Positions 51,702 to 61,078 of a stretch of 64,000 nucleotides of DNA are shown piece by piece; the first letter of the stretch is position 1, and each line of letters begins with the position of its first letter. The stretch covers positions 1-64,000 of the forward strand of contig JACKPD010000013.1 of NCBI GenBank assembly GCA_024233785.1. Direction: 5' to 3'. This stretch comes from Spirochaetales bacterium. GTDB taxonomy: Bacteria; Spirochaetota; Spirochaetia; CADAEX01. A model generated the notes under the pieces. The model saw only the letters and a list, made by a program, of their open reading frames with translations, was not told the DNA's origin and ran no database searches. Made by a program: the position numbers and the translations under genes.

Positions 51702-52922
51702 ATGAGCAGCATTAAAAACATCTTTGGTAAACTTAACCTGCTCTCTTTCAGTATTGCCGGTTTTGTAATGGCTGCGAGAACAAGCGCTTTTTCATCAATC
51801 CAGGAAGAGTTTTCCTTAAATTATACAAGTATTTCATTCCTTGTTCTTGTCTCAGGGGTCATAATGCAGGTTTCCACGTTTCTGACAGGTTATAGTTTAA
51901 GGAGATTCGGCTACAGGCTTAATATAGCATTCTCGCTCCTGATATTCGGTTCCTCCTTTCTCCTGATTTTTTTATCTTCCGGCTATCCGATGGTATTTGC
52001 CTCATTCTGCATTATGCTTTTCGGGTTCGGAGCTGTAGTTCTTTCGCTTAACATGCATACAGGTGTACTTGCGGGAAAAAACAACGGGCCGGCGTTAATG
52101 AAACTTCATCTGGGGTTTTCAATAGGAGCCCTTTTGGGGCCCAAGGCAATAAGCTTTTTTATAATTAACGGGATGGACTGGCGGTTTGTATATATCCCTG
52201 CCGCATGTCTTGTTTTTGCATTATCTGTTATTTATTTTATTCTTCCTGAAAAAAAGATAGAACAGGAAGATGAAAAGGATTTACCTGGATCAGGTCCTCA
52301 GGAGAAGATTAAAGATACTTCAGCCGGTTTCAGTACAATTGATGGGAAAACCCTGAAAAAGGCCGTTTTCCTGTTTGTAGTTATCTTTATCGCGGGGCAG
52401 CTCTGGGAATACGGTTTCGGGACATGGTTTGTAATATTCTGCAGGCAGCACTTCAGCCTTACCGAGATCACCTCCTCCACATATCTTACAATATTCTGGG
52501 TCTGCTTTCCCGTAAGCAGAATTGCCGCAGGGTATATAGTTAAAAAAACAGGAGCTGTTTCACTTCTTGTGATTTCATTTCTCTCAATATTTTTATTTGT
52601 TCTCGCCGGATTTGGTTTTTCTGCTCCGCTGTTGTTCAGCCTGACAGGGTTGTTTACAGCCCTTATTTACCCTCTTACCATGACGCTGATGCAGCAGACT
52701 CTGGGGAGGGAGAGATCCGACCTTATCGGAATAATCAGCATGGCCGGCGGTTTTATCAACTATCTCCTTATCGCGTCAGCCGGCAGCATTGCAGATATAT
52801 ATGGTATTGCCGCGGGGTTCGGAAGCACAGCTCTCTACCTGCTTGCCGGGGCTGCCGCCTCGGTTTTTCTGGGCCTGCTGATCTCAGGGAAAAAACAGGG
52901 CACAGCTTATGAAGTTAAATGA
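51702..52922 (+). CDS. Major facilitator superfamily transporter
   Basis: A 406-residue protein with twelve predicted membrane helices in two halves joined by a charged loop near residues 185-225 (KKIEQEDEKDLPGSG). It has an early RRFGYRLNIA loop in the position of MFS motif A, LHLGFSIGALLGPK in helix 5, and VSRIAAGYIVKKTG in the second half. The pattern resembles fucose/sugar-porter-like MFS members, but substrate is not clear. Its 3' end overlaps the convergent 317-residue gene by 8 bp. GGAG precedes the ATG. Confidence 0.88.
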   Translation: MSSIKNIFGKLNLLSFSIAGFVMAARTSAFSSIQEEFSLNYTSISFLVLVSGVIMQVSTFLTGYSLRRFGYRLNIAFSLLIFGSSFLLIFLSSGYPMVFASFCIMLFGFGAVVLSLNMHTGVLAGKNNGPALMKLHLGFSIGALLGPKAISFFIINGMDWRFVYIPAACLVFALSVIYFILPEKKIEQEDEKDLPGSGPQEKIKDTSAGFSTIDGKTLKKAVFLFVVIFIAGQLWEYGFGTWFVIFCRQHFSLTEITSSTYLTIFWVCFPVSRIAAGYIVKKTGAVSLLVISFLSIFLFVLAGFGFSAPLLFSLTGLFTALIYPLTMTLMQQTLGRERSDLIGIISMAGGFINYLLIASAGSIADIYGIAAGFGSTALYLLAGAAASVFLGLLISGKKQGTAYEVK

Positions 52923-53868
52923 TGTTATTCAGGAAAGCCGCCGCTTCGCGGTAATTCATTCCTTTGGTAAATTCAAAGATTGTGTTCTCAAGGTTCCCTT
53001 CCGCAAGAGAGGCTTTCACTATCGGGTTTTTTATATAATAGAGTATGTCCTTTATGCTGATCCCGTTTTCAGCTGCATAGGCGATAAATGAAATTTCCAG
53101 CGGGTCTTTTTTCCCGGCATTATAGAGATATTCAATACCGTCCTGCACCTGCTCAAACGGGCTTTTAGTATAGTGAAAAACCCTTGCAACAGGTTTTTTT
53201 TCAGCTATTATGCCGTTCTCCTTAAGTGTTTTTTCCATGTCAGATATCATTTCTGTAATTTTTTCCCATGGAAAATAAATCCTGAAAAGCATAACCGCTA
53301 TGTCTGTAAGGTAATTGTTTTTATGAAGGAGGGCGGGGATATCATAATTTATAATATAATACCCTTTGTACTTTTTGATTGAATTACCGTAAATTGTTAT
53401 AAAATCTTCCGGGTCAACCCAGATGTTAAAAAGCCCTTCTTCACCAAGGCCGAATTTCTTCATCGCGTCATAGGGGTTTATTATTTTTGCTTTTTTAAAA
53501 CTGCAGCTGTAGTGATCTTCAAACATCCTGATCATGCTTTCAGTGAAATATTTCTTCCCTTTTTCCGCTGCCTTTATTTTATTTGCGTAATGGTGCTCAA
53601 TAATATGTTTTGAGTTTATGTAATCACCGGGGTAATTTGCGAGGTATACAAGCCTGACATTTTCCGCATATTCCCTGTTTCCCTTTATTACCTTTAAAAG
53701 CGCGCTTTCAACCTCAACCCCGTTTGTCTCGGGCCGCAGATAAATAAAAATATCATTGGTTTCCCCTGTCGGATCAGGCCCCGGGTAAGGGAGCAGTACC
53801 GACGGGTTATGCACAATTCTTTTTTTACGCGGCTTTTTTATCAAAACTTTTTCCCGTACTGTTTCCAT
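52915..53868 (-). CDS. Unknown protein coupled to the acyl-CoA synthetase
   Basis: A 317-residue soluble protein I do not recognise. The N-terminus is basic (KVLIKKPRKKRIVHNP) and includes IFIYLRPETNGVEVESALLK; aromatic-rich strands follow (IYGNSIKKYKGYYIINYDIP), and the C-terminal half is helical. No enzyme motif is seen. The start lies 28 bp inside the 3' end of the acyl-CoA synthetase gene, so translation is coupled, which suggests a partner or regulator of that enzyme. Confidence 0.75.
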   Translation of the reverse strand: METVREKVLIKKPRKKRIVHNPSVLLPYPGPDPTGETNDIFIYLRPETNGVEVESALLKVIKGNREYAENVRLVYLANYPGDYINSKHIIEHHYANKIKAAEKGKKYFTESMIRMFEDHYSCSFKKAKIINPYDAMKKFGLGEEGLFNIWVDPEDFITIYGNSIKKYKGYYIINYDIPALLHKNNYLTDIAVMLFRIYFPWEKITEMISDMEKTLKENGIIAEKKPVARVFHYTKSPFEQVQDGIEYLYNAGKKDPLEISFIAYAAENGISIKDILYYIKNPIVKASLAEGNLENTIFEFTKGMNYREAAAFLNNII

Positions 53869-55913
53869 ATCTTGAAAGCTATATTCATAGGTTCAATCAT
53901 AGGTACTGTATATGTGTGAAAGTCCTTTTTATAAAGATAATCCCTGATGCCGAATACATATTGTGAAAACCCTCTGGGAGAAACTATCATCGGTTTTGTC
54001 ATTGAATGCTTAAGGTCAACAAGCCTGTCGGCAAGGTATTCGGAAAGGTATGGGACCTGAAGATATACAGCCGTTATTATTCCGTCTACATTCGGGTCCC
54101 TGTCTATGATTTTTATTGCCTCAAGAAGCCTGTCGTCGTCGCAGTCTCCGAGCAGATCTATCGGGTTTGCGCCGAATATATGCTTTGCCTTTATCAGGTC
54201 ACGGAGGGCTGCCCTTGTCTCGTCGCTGAAAACAGCAAGTTTCATTCCGTAGGCGGTAATCTGGTCAGCTATAAGTATTCCGGCCCCTCCGCCGACGCTT
54301 ACAACCGCAATTCTGTCGTTGTGCGCCATGGGATTTGTTGTAAGAAGCGACAGTATGTTTACCAGGATCTTGGGATCTTCGGTGAGGTCCTCGATCATGT
54401 AGAAACCGGCCTGTCTGCAGCATGCCCTGAATGCCTCCACGTTTCCGGCAAGGGATGCTGTATGGGAAAGGGTCGCCTCAGCGCCCCCGCCGACGCCCCC
54501 CTTGATTACAAGAACAGGTTTTTTCCTTGTGACCTTTTTTCCAATCTCAAGGAAATGCTTGCCGTTCTTTATCCCCTCAAGGTATATCGCGATTACAGAA
54601 ATATTGGGATCATCTCCCATGCTGTCGAGAATTTCAGGGAGGCCGACGCCGCTCGCGTTTCCAATTGAGACAAGCTTGCCGAGTTTCATATTATCAGCTT
54701 TCATCATTTCTATGATTTCAAGGCCCAGACCTCCGCTTTGCGAGATAATCCCTATGCCGTTAGGCTCCTCAATTATACTGGTCCTGTGCTCGGGGATAAA
54801 GAAAGTGTTCATTCCAGAGAAGTTGTTTATAGCGCCAAGACAGTTGGGCCCTACATAAGCCACCCCGTACCGGCGGCTTGTTTCAACAAGCTTGTCCTCA
54901 AGGTCTTTTCTTCCTACTTCCGCGAATCCGTCGCTGAGGATTATCGCCCCCTTTCCCCCTTTTTTGCAGAACTCCTCAAATTCCCTTACAGTCCCTTCCG
55001 CGTTGATTATAAACACCCCTACGTCCGGCGCTTCGGGAAGGTCCCCGACGCTCTTGTAGCATTTAAGCCCCATGATATAATCCCGTTTAGGGTTAATTGG
55101 ATAAAGCCTTTTTATCCTCAAGCAGTTTTTAAGAATAATACCGCCCATTGTCCCGGGGCGGGAAGCTCCTAAAACCGCCATTGACTCCGGGTTAAGCAGA
55201 GAGTTAAGGCTTCGCCTGATCTTGTCCGGAATTTCCGGTTCCACTTCAATAAAGACAGGATCTCCTTTTATAACCCTCGCGTCGACAAGCGAATACCCGT
55301 CTTCATAAAGGACTACCGGGTTAAGGTCTATTTCAAGTATGTCCCTGTTTTCAGCCATGAGGGCTGATATATTAACGGCAATGGAAACTATTGCCTTTTT
55401 ATCAAGAGGCTTTCCCCTGAATCCGTCAATTATCTGTCCGGCCCGGGTAAGAGAGAGCATCTCTTCAACATCTTTTTCAGACAGAAGTCCTATACCGGGG
55501 GCTGTGTCTTTTAAAAGCTCTACATATTTTCCTCCGCTGCCCGCGATTATCAGCGGCCCGAAAACAGGGTCCTGGTGCGCGCCGACAAGCACCTCAAAAC
55601 CGCCGGGAGCCATTTTCTGCAGGAGCAGCTCCTCCTGTTTCCTGTAGCCTGCATTTGCTATGTTTCTGTTTATATCCGAGAGAGCTTTTTCAAGTTCATC
55701 CCTGTTTCTGATTCCGAGAATAACTGCTCCGATATCCGACTTATGTACGATTTCTTCAGAATTGGTTTTAAGTACAACAGGATACCCGAGCTTTTCAGCC
55801 GCCGTATCAAGAGAGGTTATATCTGCTTTACAGACTTCCCCCGAAACAGTGATGCTGTATTTTTCAAGTAACTTTTTTGCTTCTGAAAAGCTGATTTGTT
55901 TTCTCTCGGACAT
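53841..55913 (-). CDS. NDP-forming acyl-CoA synthetase, fused subunits in beta-alpha order
   Basis: A 690-residue acetyl-CoA-synthetase (ADP/GDP-forming)-like or Pat-type protein. The ATP-grasp part comes first (about residues 1-225: FSEAKKLLEKYSI, YPVVLKTNSEEIVHKSD, EIDLNPVVLYEDG). The CoA-binding/ligase part follows (NPESMAVLGASRPGTMGGI near 240, then GIISQSGGLGLEIIE and the TLSHTASLAGN phospho-histidine region near 490). It makes ATP from acyl-CoA or the reverse. No GNAT acetyltransferase domain is present. In fused archaeal and protist enzymes the alpha part usually comes first, so the order is noteworthy. Cotranscribed with an unknown gene. Confidence 0.88.
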   Translation of the reverse strand: MSERKQISFSEAKKLLEKYSITVSGEVCKADITSLDTAAEKLGYPVVLKTNSEEIVHKSDIGAVILGIRNRDELEKALSDINRNIANAGYRKQEELLLQKMAPGGFEVLVGAHQDPVFGPLIIAGSGGKYVELLKDTAPGIGLLSEKDVEEMLSLTRAGQIIDGFRGKPLDKKAIVSIAVNISALMAENRDILEIDLNPVVLYEDGYSLVDARVIKGDPVFIEVEPEIPDKIRRSLNSLLNPESMAVLGASRPGTMGGIILKNCLRIKRLYPINPKRDYIMGLKCYKSVGDLPEAPDVGVFIINAEGTVREFEEFCKKGGKGAIILSDGFAEVGRKDLEDKLVETSRRYGVAYVGPNCLGAINNFSGMNTFFIPEHRTSIIEEPNGIGIISQSGGLGLEIIEMMKADNMKLGKLVSIGNASGVGLPEILDSMGDDPNISVIAIYLEGIKNGKHFLEIGKKVTRKKPVLVIKGGVGGGAEATLSHTASLAGNVEAFRACCRQAGFYMIEDLTEDPKILVNILSLLTTNPMAHNDRIAVVSVGGGAGILIADQITAYGMKLAVFSDETRAALRDLIKAKHIFGANPIDLLGDCDDDRLLEAIKIIDRDPNVDGIITAVYLQVPYLSEYLADRLVDLKHSMTKPMIVSPRGFSQYVFGIRDYLYKKDFHTYTVPMIEPMNIAFKIWKQYGKKF

Positions 55914-56036
55914 TTTCTGGCTCCTTGCATACGGTGGAATATAATATTGCGATCTATGGTTATTATGCCCTTTTAGCTGAATAATTTCAAATATAATTTT
56001 TAAGGATAATGGACTCTTAAAAGACTTGAAATAATT

Positions 56037-56072
56037 GTAAACGTTTACTATTATTTGTTGGTAAACGTTTGC
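56037..56072. promoter_or_regulatory. Tandem LacI-type operators upstream of the iol regulator
   Basis: GTAAACGTTTAC (56037-56048, perfect palindrome) and GTAAACGTTTGC (56061-56072) are 24 bp apart centre to centre. Both have the central A-CG-T of LacI/CcpA-family sites. They lie 40-75 bp before the regulator start, suggesting autorepression and operon control. Confidence 0.75.
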
Positions 56073-56111
56073 AAAAAGGAAGAGAGCTTTGTAACAGGCT
56101 CAAACCGGAAA

Positions 56112-57113
56112 ATGACCGTAACCATAAAAGATATTGCAGAAAAGGCAGGCGTCTCATACGCCACAGTCTCAAGAGCGTTAAATTATAAATACGGTGTAAA
56201 CCCTTCTACACGCCGGCAGATCCTTGAAATAGCGTCCAGTATGAATTACAGCCCCAATGCAATAGCGCGCGGTCTTGTCAAAAAGCAGACACATACAATC
56301 GGCCTTATTATTCCTGATATAACAAACCCTTTTTTCCCGGAAGTTGCCCGCGGTGTTGAAGATATGTCTGAAAAAATGGGATACAGCATTTTTCTGTGCA
56401 ATTCAAACTGGGATAAAACCAAGGAAAACCGTTACGTAAAACTACTGATTGAAAAAAGGGTTGACGGACTGATTCTTGCCCCGTCCGCAAGTGTTATAAC
56501 TGAGGAGGACAGGCAGATTTATTCCCGTCTTCCGGTAGTCCTTATGAGCGGCGTACAGAGCGGATCCGGGACGTCTTCTGTTGTAGTTGACAATGTTAAA
56601 GGCGGGTATATCGCAGGAAAATATCTTATTGAAAAGGGGAGGAAAAAACTCTGCTATATAGGGGGAGCTGAAGATTCATTTTCAGTTAAGGAGAGGTTTG
56701 AAGGGTTTTTTCAGGCAGCGGAAAGCAGTATTTCAGTCAGCCTTTCGCCCGACCTGGTGAAGTTTGGTGATTACAGGCAGAAAAGCGGTTACAGGATAAT
56801 GAAAGAGCTTCTTGAAAACAGGAATATCCCTGATGCTGTTTTTGCGTCAAACGACCTTCTTGCGATCGGAGTTATTCAGGCAATAAGGGCATCGGGGCTT
56901 AAAGTTCCTGAGGATATTTCCGTGATTGGTTTTGATAATATTGCAGCGGCAGGATTCGGAGAGGTTGAGCTTACAACCATTGAGCACCCCAAGTACAGAA
57001 TGGGTGAACTCGCCGCCGGAATTCTTCTTGAAAAAATTGACCTGAAGCCTGAAATGCAGGAAAATAAAAGAGTGGTCCTTGAACCTGAACTTATTATAAG
57101 GAGGACAGCCTGA
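56112..57113 (+). CDS. LacI-family transcriptional regulator of the inositol operon
   Basis: The ATG at 56112 (333 residues) starts directly with the LacI HTH, MTVTIKDIAEKAGVSYATVSR, and the hinge helix includes ANSPN-like NYSPNAIARGLVKK. The effector domain has TIGLIIPDITNPFFPEVA and, further on, VIGFDNIAAAGFGEVELTTI. Tandem palindromic operators lie just upstream, so autoregulation is likely. It is followed, in the same direction, by iolB-iolD-iolE-iolG and an aldehyde dehydrogenase; an inositol-cycle metabolite is the likely inducer. Upstream in-frame codons lack a good start. Confidence 0.9.
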   Translation: MTVTIKDIAEKAGVSYATVSRALNYKYGVNPSTRRQILEIASSMNYSPNAIARGLVKKQTHTIGLIIPDITNPFFPEVARGVEDMSEKMGYSIFLCNSNWDKTKENRYVKLLIEKRVDGLILAPSASVITEEDRQIYSRLPVVLMSGVQSGSGTSSVVVDNVKGGYIAGKYLIEKGRKKLCYIGGAEDSFSVKERFEGFFQAAESSISVSLSPDLVKFGDYRQKSGYRIMKELLENRNIPDAVFASNDLLAIGVIQAIRASGLKVPEDISVIGFDNIAAAGFGEVELTTIEHPKYRMGELAAGILLEKIDLKPEMQENKRVVLEPELIIRRTA

Positions 57114-57237
57114 ATAGGGGGTATATATTGCTACATTTCCGGAATGGAAGTGTCCTAAGCGGTGCTGCCGTGAATAGAAAATATCCCTGAAGCTGATTCT
57201 CTTTTTTTAAAACTAAATTAATAAACTGGAGGAAAAG

Positions 57238-58032
57238 ATGGTTATCAGACAGAACGCGGATTTCCCTGAAGGGTATACAGCTGTAACTGAACTAGACGGA
57301 AAGTTCAGTGAAATGAAAATGGATTTTGGCATTCTTAAAATCAGGAAAGGGAAGAGCGAAACCTTTAAAGAGAAAAAGGAGAGGGCATATCTCCTTATGA
57401 CAGGAAAAATTGTTTTTGAATGGGAAGGGAAAAAACAGGAGGCATCCAGAAAGGATTTTTTCAGTGAAAGTCCATATGTCCTTCATGTCCCCGAAGGTGT
57501 TGAAGTGAAAATTACCGCTCTTGAAGATAGCGAGATTGCAATCCAGAAAGTTAAAAATACAAATATTTTTGAGAGCCGGCTTTACACCCCTGAGGATTGC
57601 ACTTCAGCGGAATTCGGTAAAGGGACTCTGGGTGAAACATCAACCAGGATTGTAAGAACAGTTTTTGACGCCTCTACCTCGCCGAAGTCCGGAATGGTAA
57701 TGGGCGAGGTAATAAACTTTCCGGGGAAATGGTCAAGCTATCCGCCCCATGCCCATGCGCAGCCTGAAATTTACCACTACAGGTTTTATCCGAAGCAGGG
57801 CTTTGGTTTTTCAATGCTTGATGACGATGCGTATGTAGTTAAAAACGGATATACATGTACGCTGGACCCTGATAAGGTCCACTCCCAGGCTTCGGGCCCG
57901 GGATACGCGATGTATTATATATGGATGATTCCCCATATCCCGGAGCAGAAGTGGTCAAGGGAAACTACATATTTTCACAAAGACCACAAATGGCTGCTTG
58001 ACAGCGGCGCCAGAATATGGCCGGAGGTCTGA
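57238..58032 (+). CDS. iolB: 5-deoxy-glucuronate isomerase
   Basis: A 264-residue IolB, a bicupin enzyme that converts 5-deoxyglucuronate to 5-dehydro-2-deoxygluconate in the inositol pathway. Visible features: the metal-binding cupin region SSYPPHAHAQPEIYHYRFYP (the histidines and glutamate of IolB), the later DPDKVHSQASGPGYAMYYIW, and the C-terminal HKDHKWLL. Start has GGAGG 5 bp upstream. Together with iolD, E, G it reconstructs the middle of the myo-inositol degradation route. Confidence 0.93.
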   Translation: MVIRQNADFPEGYTAVTELDGKFSEMKMDFGILKIRKGKSETFKEKKERAYLLMTGKIVFEWEGKKQEASRKDFFSESPYVLHVPEGVEVKITALEDSEIAIQKVKNTNIFESRLYTPEDCTSAEFGKGTLGETSTRIVRTVFDASTSPKSGMVMGEVINFPGKWSSYPPHAHAQPEIYHYRFYPKQGFGFSMLDDDAYVVKNGYTCTLDPDKVHSQASGPGYAMYYIWMIPHIPEQKWSRETTYFHKDHKWLLDSGARIWPEV

Positions 58033-58146
58033 CTATGCTGCCATGCCGCAGGTATGATCCGGCCGCAGAAAATCAATGGATGATGAAATTGCGCGTTTTT
58101 TTAATAACGCGTATAACGCTAAAACAATAATGAATGGAGGGAATAA

Positions 58147-60081
58147 ATGGAAACTATCCGCCTTACAACAGCGCAGGCAATAGTAAAATTTCTTGATAAA
58201 CAGTTTGTTGAATTAAACGGAAAGGAAGAAAAATTCGTTAAAGGCTTTTTTATAATCCCCGGGCACGGAAATGTTCTAGGCCTTGGACAGGCGCTTGAGG
58301 AATCCCCCGGAGACCTTGTTGTGCATCAGGGGAGAAACGAGCAGGGGATGGCCCACGCCGCAATAGGTTTTGCCAAACAGAAGCACAGAAGGCAGATTTA
58401 TGCCTGCACATCCTCAATCGGCCCGGGTGCGGCCAATATGGTCACAGCGGCGGGGACAGCTTCCGCCAACAGGATACCGGTGCTTTTTTTCCCCGGTGAT
58501 ACCTACGCCTCGAGGCAGCCTGATCCTGTGCTTCAGCAGGTAGAGCATTTTCACGACCTTAATATTACGACTAACGATGCTTTCAAGGGTGTCTGCAGGT
58601 TCTGGGACAGGATTAACAGGCCCGAGCAGGCAATGACGTCGCTAATCAATGCCATGAGGGTGCTTACAGACCCGGCTGACACAGGAGCTGTGGCGATAGC
58701 GCTTCCCCAGGACGTGGAGGGGGAAGCCTACGATTACCCTGTCGATTTCTTCAAAAAAAGGGTCCACAGGATTGAAAGAAAGGCACCGACCGCTGAGATG
58801 CTTAAAGACGCTGTAGCTGTTTTCAAGGGAAAAAAGAAACCGCTTCTGATCTGCGGCGGCGGAGTGCGTTATTCGGAAGCACATGATGTATTTAAAAAGT
58901 TCGCGGAAAAACACAACATTCCATTCGCGGAAACTCAGGCCGGGAAAAGCGCGGTACCCTGGGACCACTATCTTAACCTCGGCGGAATAGGCACGACCGG
59001 CGGGCTTGCGGCAAACCTGATCGCTAAAGAGGCAGACCTTGTTATCGGTGTAGGCACCAGGATGGGTGACTTTACAACCGCGTCCAAATGGCTTTTTCAA
59101 AACAGCGGGGTAGAGTTTTTGAATATCAATATCGCATCCTTTGACGCATACAAGATGGATGCCGTGCGGATAACAGCGGACGCAAAGGCCTCACTTGCCG
59201 CTCTTTCTAAGGAACTTGTAAAGGCAGGCTATAAATCCTCATGGAAAAATGAAATCAAGGACGCGCGGGACAAATGGTTTGCTGAACTTGACAGGCTTTT
59301 CAGTGTCGAGTACAACAGGAAAGGTTTTACTCCAGAAGTAGCCGGGCACAGGGACAGTATGCTTAAGGAATTCGCTGATGATTTCGGCTGCTGCCTGACT
59401 CAGACAAGGGTACTTGGAATCCTTGATGAGATGCTTGATGACAGCGCTATTGTCGTAGGTTCCTCAGGAAGCCTTCCCGGCGATATGCAGAGGGTGTGGA
59501 AACCCAAAAAGCCCAACACTTACCACATGGAATACGGCTACTCATGCATGGGATATGAAGTGTGCGCGTCACTCGGGGTAAAACTTGCAGAACCTTCAAG
59601 GGAAGTCTACTCATTTGTCGGAGACGGGTCATACATGATGCTCCATTCAGAACTTGTAACATCAGTACAGGAAGGGAAAAAAATCAATATCCTTCTTTTT
59701 GACAATACCTCTTTCGGTTGTATAAACAACCTGCAGATGGAAAACGGACAGGGAAGCTTCATGACAGAGTTCAGGTACAGGGATTCGAAGTCAGGCAAAC
59801 TTGACGGAAAGATTGTCCCTGTTGATTTCGCGATGAACGCCGCTGCCTATGGATGCAAGACCTACACAGTGAAAAATGAAGAAGAACTAAGGGAAGCGAT
59901 AAAGGATTCAAAGAAACAGAAGGTTTCTACCCTTATCGACATCAAGGTATTCCCGAAGACCATGACACACGGATATGAGGGATTCTGGAGAGTCGGAAGT
60001 TCTGAAGCTGCCGTGAACAAGAAGATTGTAAGAAAAAATACAGAGATGAAAAAAGAGCTTGATAAAGCCAGAAGATATTAA
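58147..60081 (+). CDS. iolD: 3D-(3,5/4)-trihydroxycyclohexane-1,2-dione hydrolase
   Basis: A 644-residue IolD of the thiamine-diphosphate enzyme superfamily. The N-terminal part has GHGNVLGLGQALEES and HQGRNEQGMAHAAIGFAKQ (with the catalytic glutamate), and the C-terminal cofactor motif is GDGSYMMLHSELVTSVQEGK ... NTSFGCINNLQ (GDG through the N). It opens the cyclic dione to 5-deoxyglucuronate, which IolB then isomerises. Length is normal. A ribosome site GGAGGG is 6 bp upstream. It is followed by iolE at 16 bp. Confidence 0.95.
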   Translation: METIRLTTAQAIVKFLDKQFVELNGKEEKFVKGFFIIPGHGNVLGLGQALEESPGDLVVHQGRNEQGMAHAAIGFAKQKHRRQIYACTSSIGPGAANMVTAAGTASANRIPVLFFPGDTYASRQPDPVLQQVEHFHDLNITTNDAFKGVCRFWDRINRPEQAMTSLINAMRVLTDPADTGAVAIALPQDVEGEAYDYPVDFFKKRVHRIERKAPTAEMLKDAVAVFKGKKKPLLICGGGVRYSEAHDVFKKFAEKHNIPFAETQAGKSAVPWDHYLNLGGIGTTGGLAANLIAKEADLVIGVGTRMGDFTTASKWLFQNSGVEFLNINIASFDAYKMDAVRITADAKASLAALSKELVKAGYKSSWKNEIKDARDKWFAELDRLFSVEYNRKGFTPEVAGHRDSMLKEFADDFGCCLTQTRVLGILDEMLDDSAIVVGSSGSLPGDMQRVWKPKKPNTYHMEYGYSCMGYEVCASLGVKLAEPSREVYSFVGDGSYMMLHSELVTSVQEGKKINILLFDNTSFGCINNLQMENGQGSFMTEFRYRDSKSGKLDGKIVPVDFAMNAAAYGCKTYTVKNEEELREAIKDSKKQKVSTLIDIKVFPKTMTHGYEGFWRVGSSEAAVNKKIVRKNTEMKKELDKARRY

Positions 60082-60097
60082 ATATAAGGAAAAAAAT

Positions 60098-60991
60098 ATG
60101 GATAAAAAGAAAGTCAAACTTGCCATGGCCCCGATCGGCTGGACAAACGACGACATGCCTGACCTTGGAAGTGAAAACACATTCGAGCAGTGCGTAAGTG
60201 AAATGGCGCTTTCAGGATTTACAGGAAGCGAAGTGGGAAATAAATATCCCAAAAACCCGAAAGTACTGAAACAGTATCTTGATCCGAGGGGAATCCAGAT
60301 CTGCAACCAGTGGTTCAGTTCATTTCTTACAACTGAAAGCCTTCCTGTTGTTAAGAAAGCGTTCAACGCTCAGCTTAAATTCCTTGAAGCGATGGGAGCT
60401 TCGGTAATAGGCCCTGCTGAACAGGGGAAAAGCATTCAGGGCAAACTTGATGTTCCTATTTTCGCGGGCAAACCTGTTTTCACTGATGATGAGTGGAAAA
60501 AACTCACAAACGGACTTAACGAACTGGGTAAAATCGCGAAGGAAAAGGGTTTCAAGCTCTGCTATCACCATCACATGGGAACCGGTGTTCAGACCCTCGC
60601 AGAGACAGACAGGCTGATGGAAAATACAGACCCCGCTTATGTCTACCTTCTTTTTGATTCAGGGCATTTTACATTTTCAGGAGAGGACCCGGTAGCGGCA
60701 CTTAAAAAACATATCAAACGTGTAGGCCATGTCCATCTTAAGGATGTAAGGCCCAATGTTCTTAAAGCTGTAAAATCCAAAAAAATGAGTTTTCTTGACG
60801 CGGTCAGGGCCGGAGCTTTTACCGTTCCAGGCGACGGCTGCATTGATTTTCCTTCAATTTTCAAAGTACTTGAAGAGGGTAAATACAAGGGCTGGATGGT
60901 AGTTGAAGCTGAACAGGACCCTGCAAAGGCAAACCCGTTTGAATATGCTCTAAAAGCAAGGAAATACATAAAGGAAAATGCGGGTATATAA
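60098..60991 (+). CDS. iolE: Inosose dehydratase (2-keto-myo-inositol dehydratase)
   Basis: The start at 60098 (297 residues) follows AAGGA; the open frame extends further upstream into iolD but has no site. IolE is a TIM-barrel sugar-isomerase-like dehydratase. Signatures: LAMAPIGWTNDDMPDLG at the N-terminus, GFTGSEVGNKYP, the metal-binding YHHHMGTGVQ (near residue 160), DSGHFTFSGEDP, and VEAEQDPAKANP at the C-terminus. It removes water from scyllo-inosose made by IolG. The following 87-bp gap holds a small hairpin at 61022-61043. Confidence 0.95.
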   Translation: MDKKKVKLAMAPIGWTNDDMPDLGSENTFEQCVSEMALSGFTGSEVGNKYPKNPKVLKQYLDPRGIQICNQWFSSFLTTESLPVVKKAFNAQLKFLEAMGASVIGPAEQGKSIQGKLDVPIFAGKPVFTDDEWKKLTNGLNELGKIAKEKGFKLCYHHHMGTGVQTLAETDRLMENTDPAYVYLLFDSGHFTFSGEDPVAALKKHIKRVGHVHLKDVRPNVLKAVKSKKMSFLDAVRAGAFTVPGDGCIDFPSIFKVLEEGKYKGWMVVEAEQDPAKANPFEYALKARKYIKENAGI

Positions 60992-61021
60992 TTATCAGGC
61001 TGTTTAAAGCCGGATGAAAAC

Positions 61022-61043
61022 GCTGCCCCGGTACAGGGGCGGC
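61022..61043 (+). other. Small intercistronic hairpin between iolE and iolG
   Basis: GCTGCCCC (61022-61029) and GGGGCGGC (61036-61043), 8 bp with one G.T pair and a 6-base loop. No U-run follows, so it is more likely a stabilising or processing hairpin than a terminator. Confidence 0.4.
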
Positions 61044-61078
61044 ATCCTGCCTGAGCGGGATAATAAAAAGGAGAATAT

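Noticed and set aside
58092..58111. CGCGTT-N8-AACGCG before iolD as an operator
   Set aside because: Only 6-bp arms, unlike the LacI sites upstream of the regulator; chance is a sufficient explanation.
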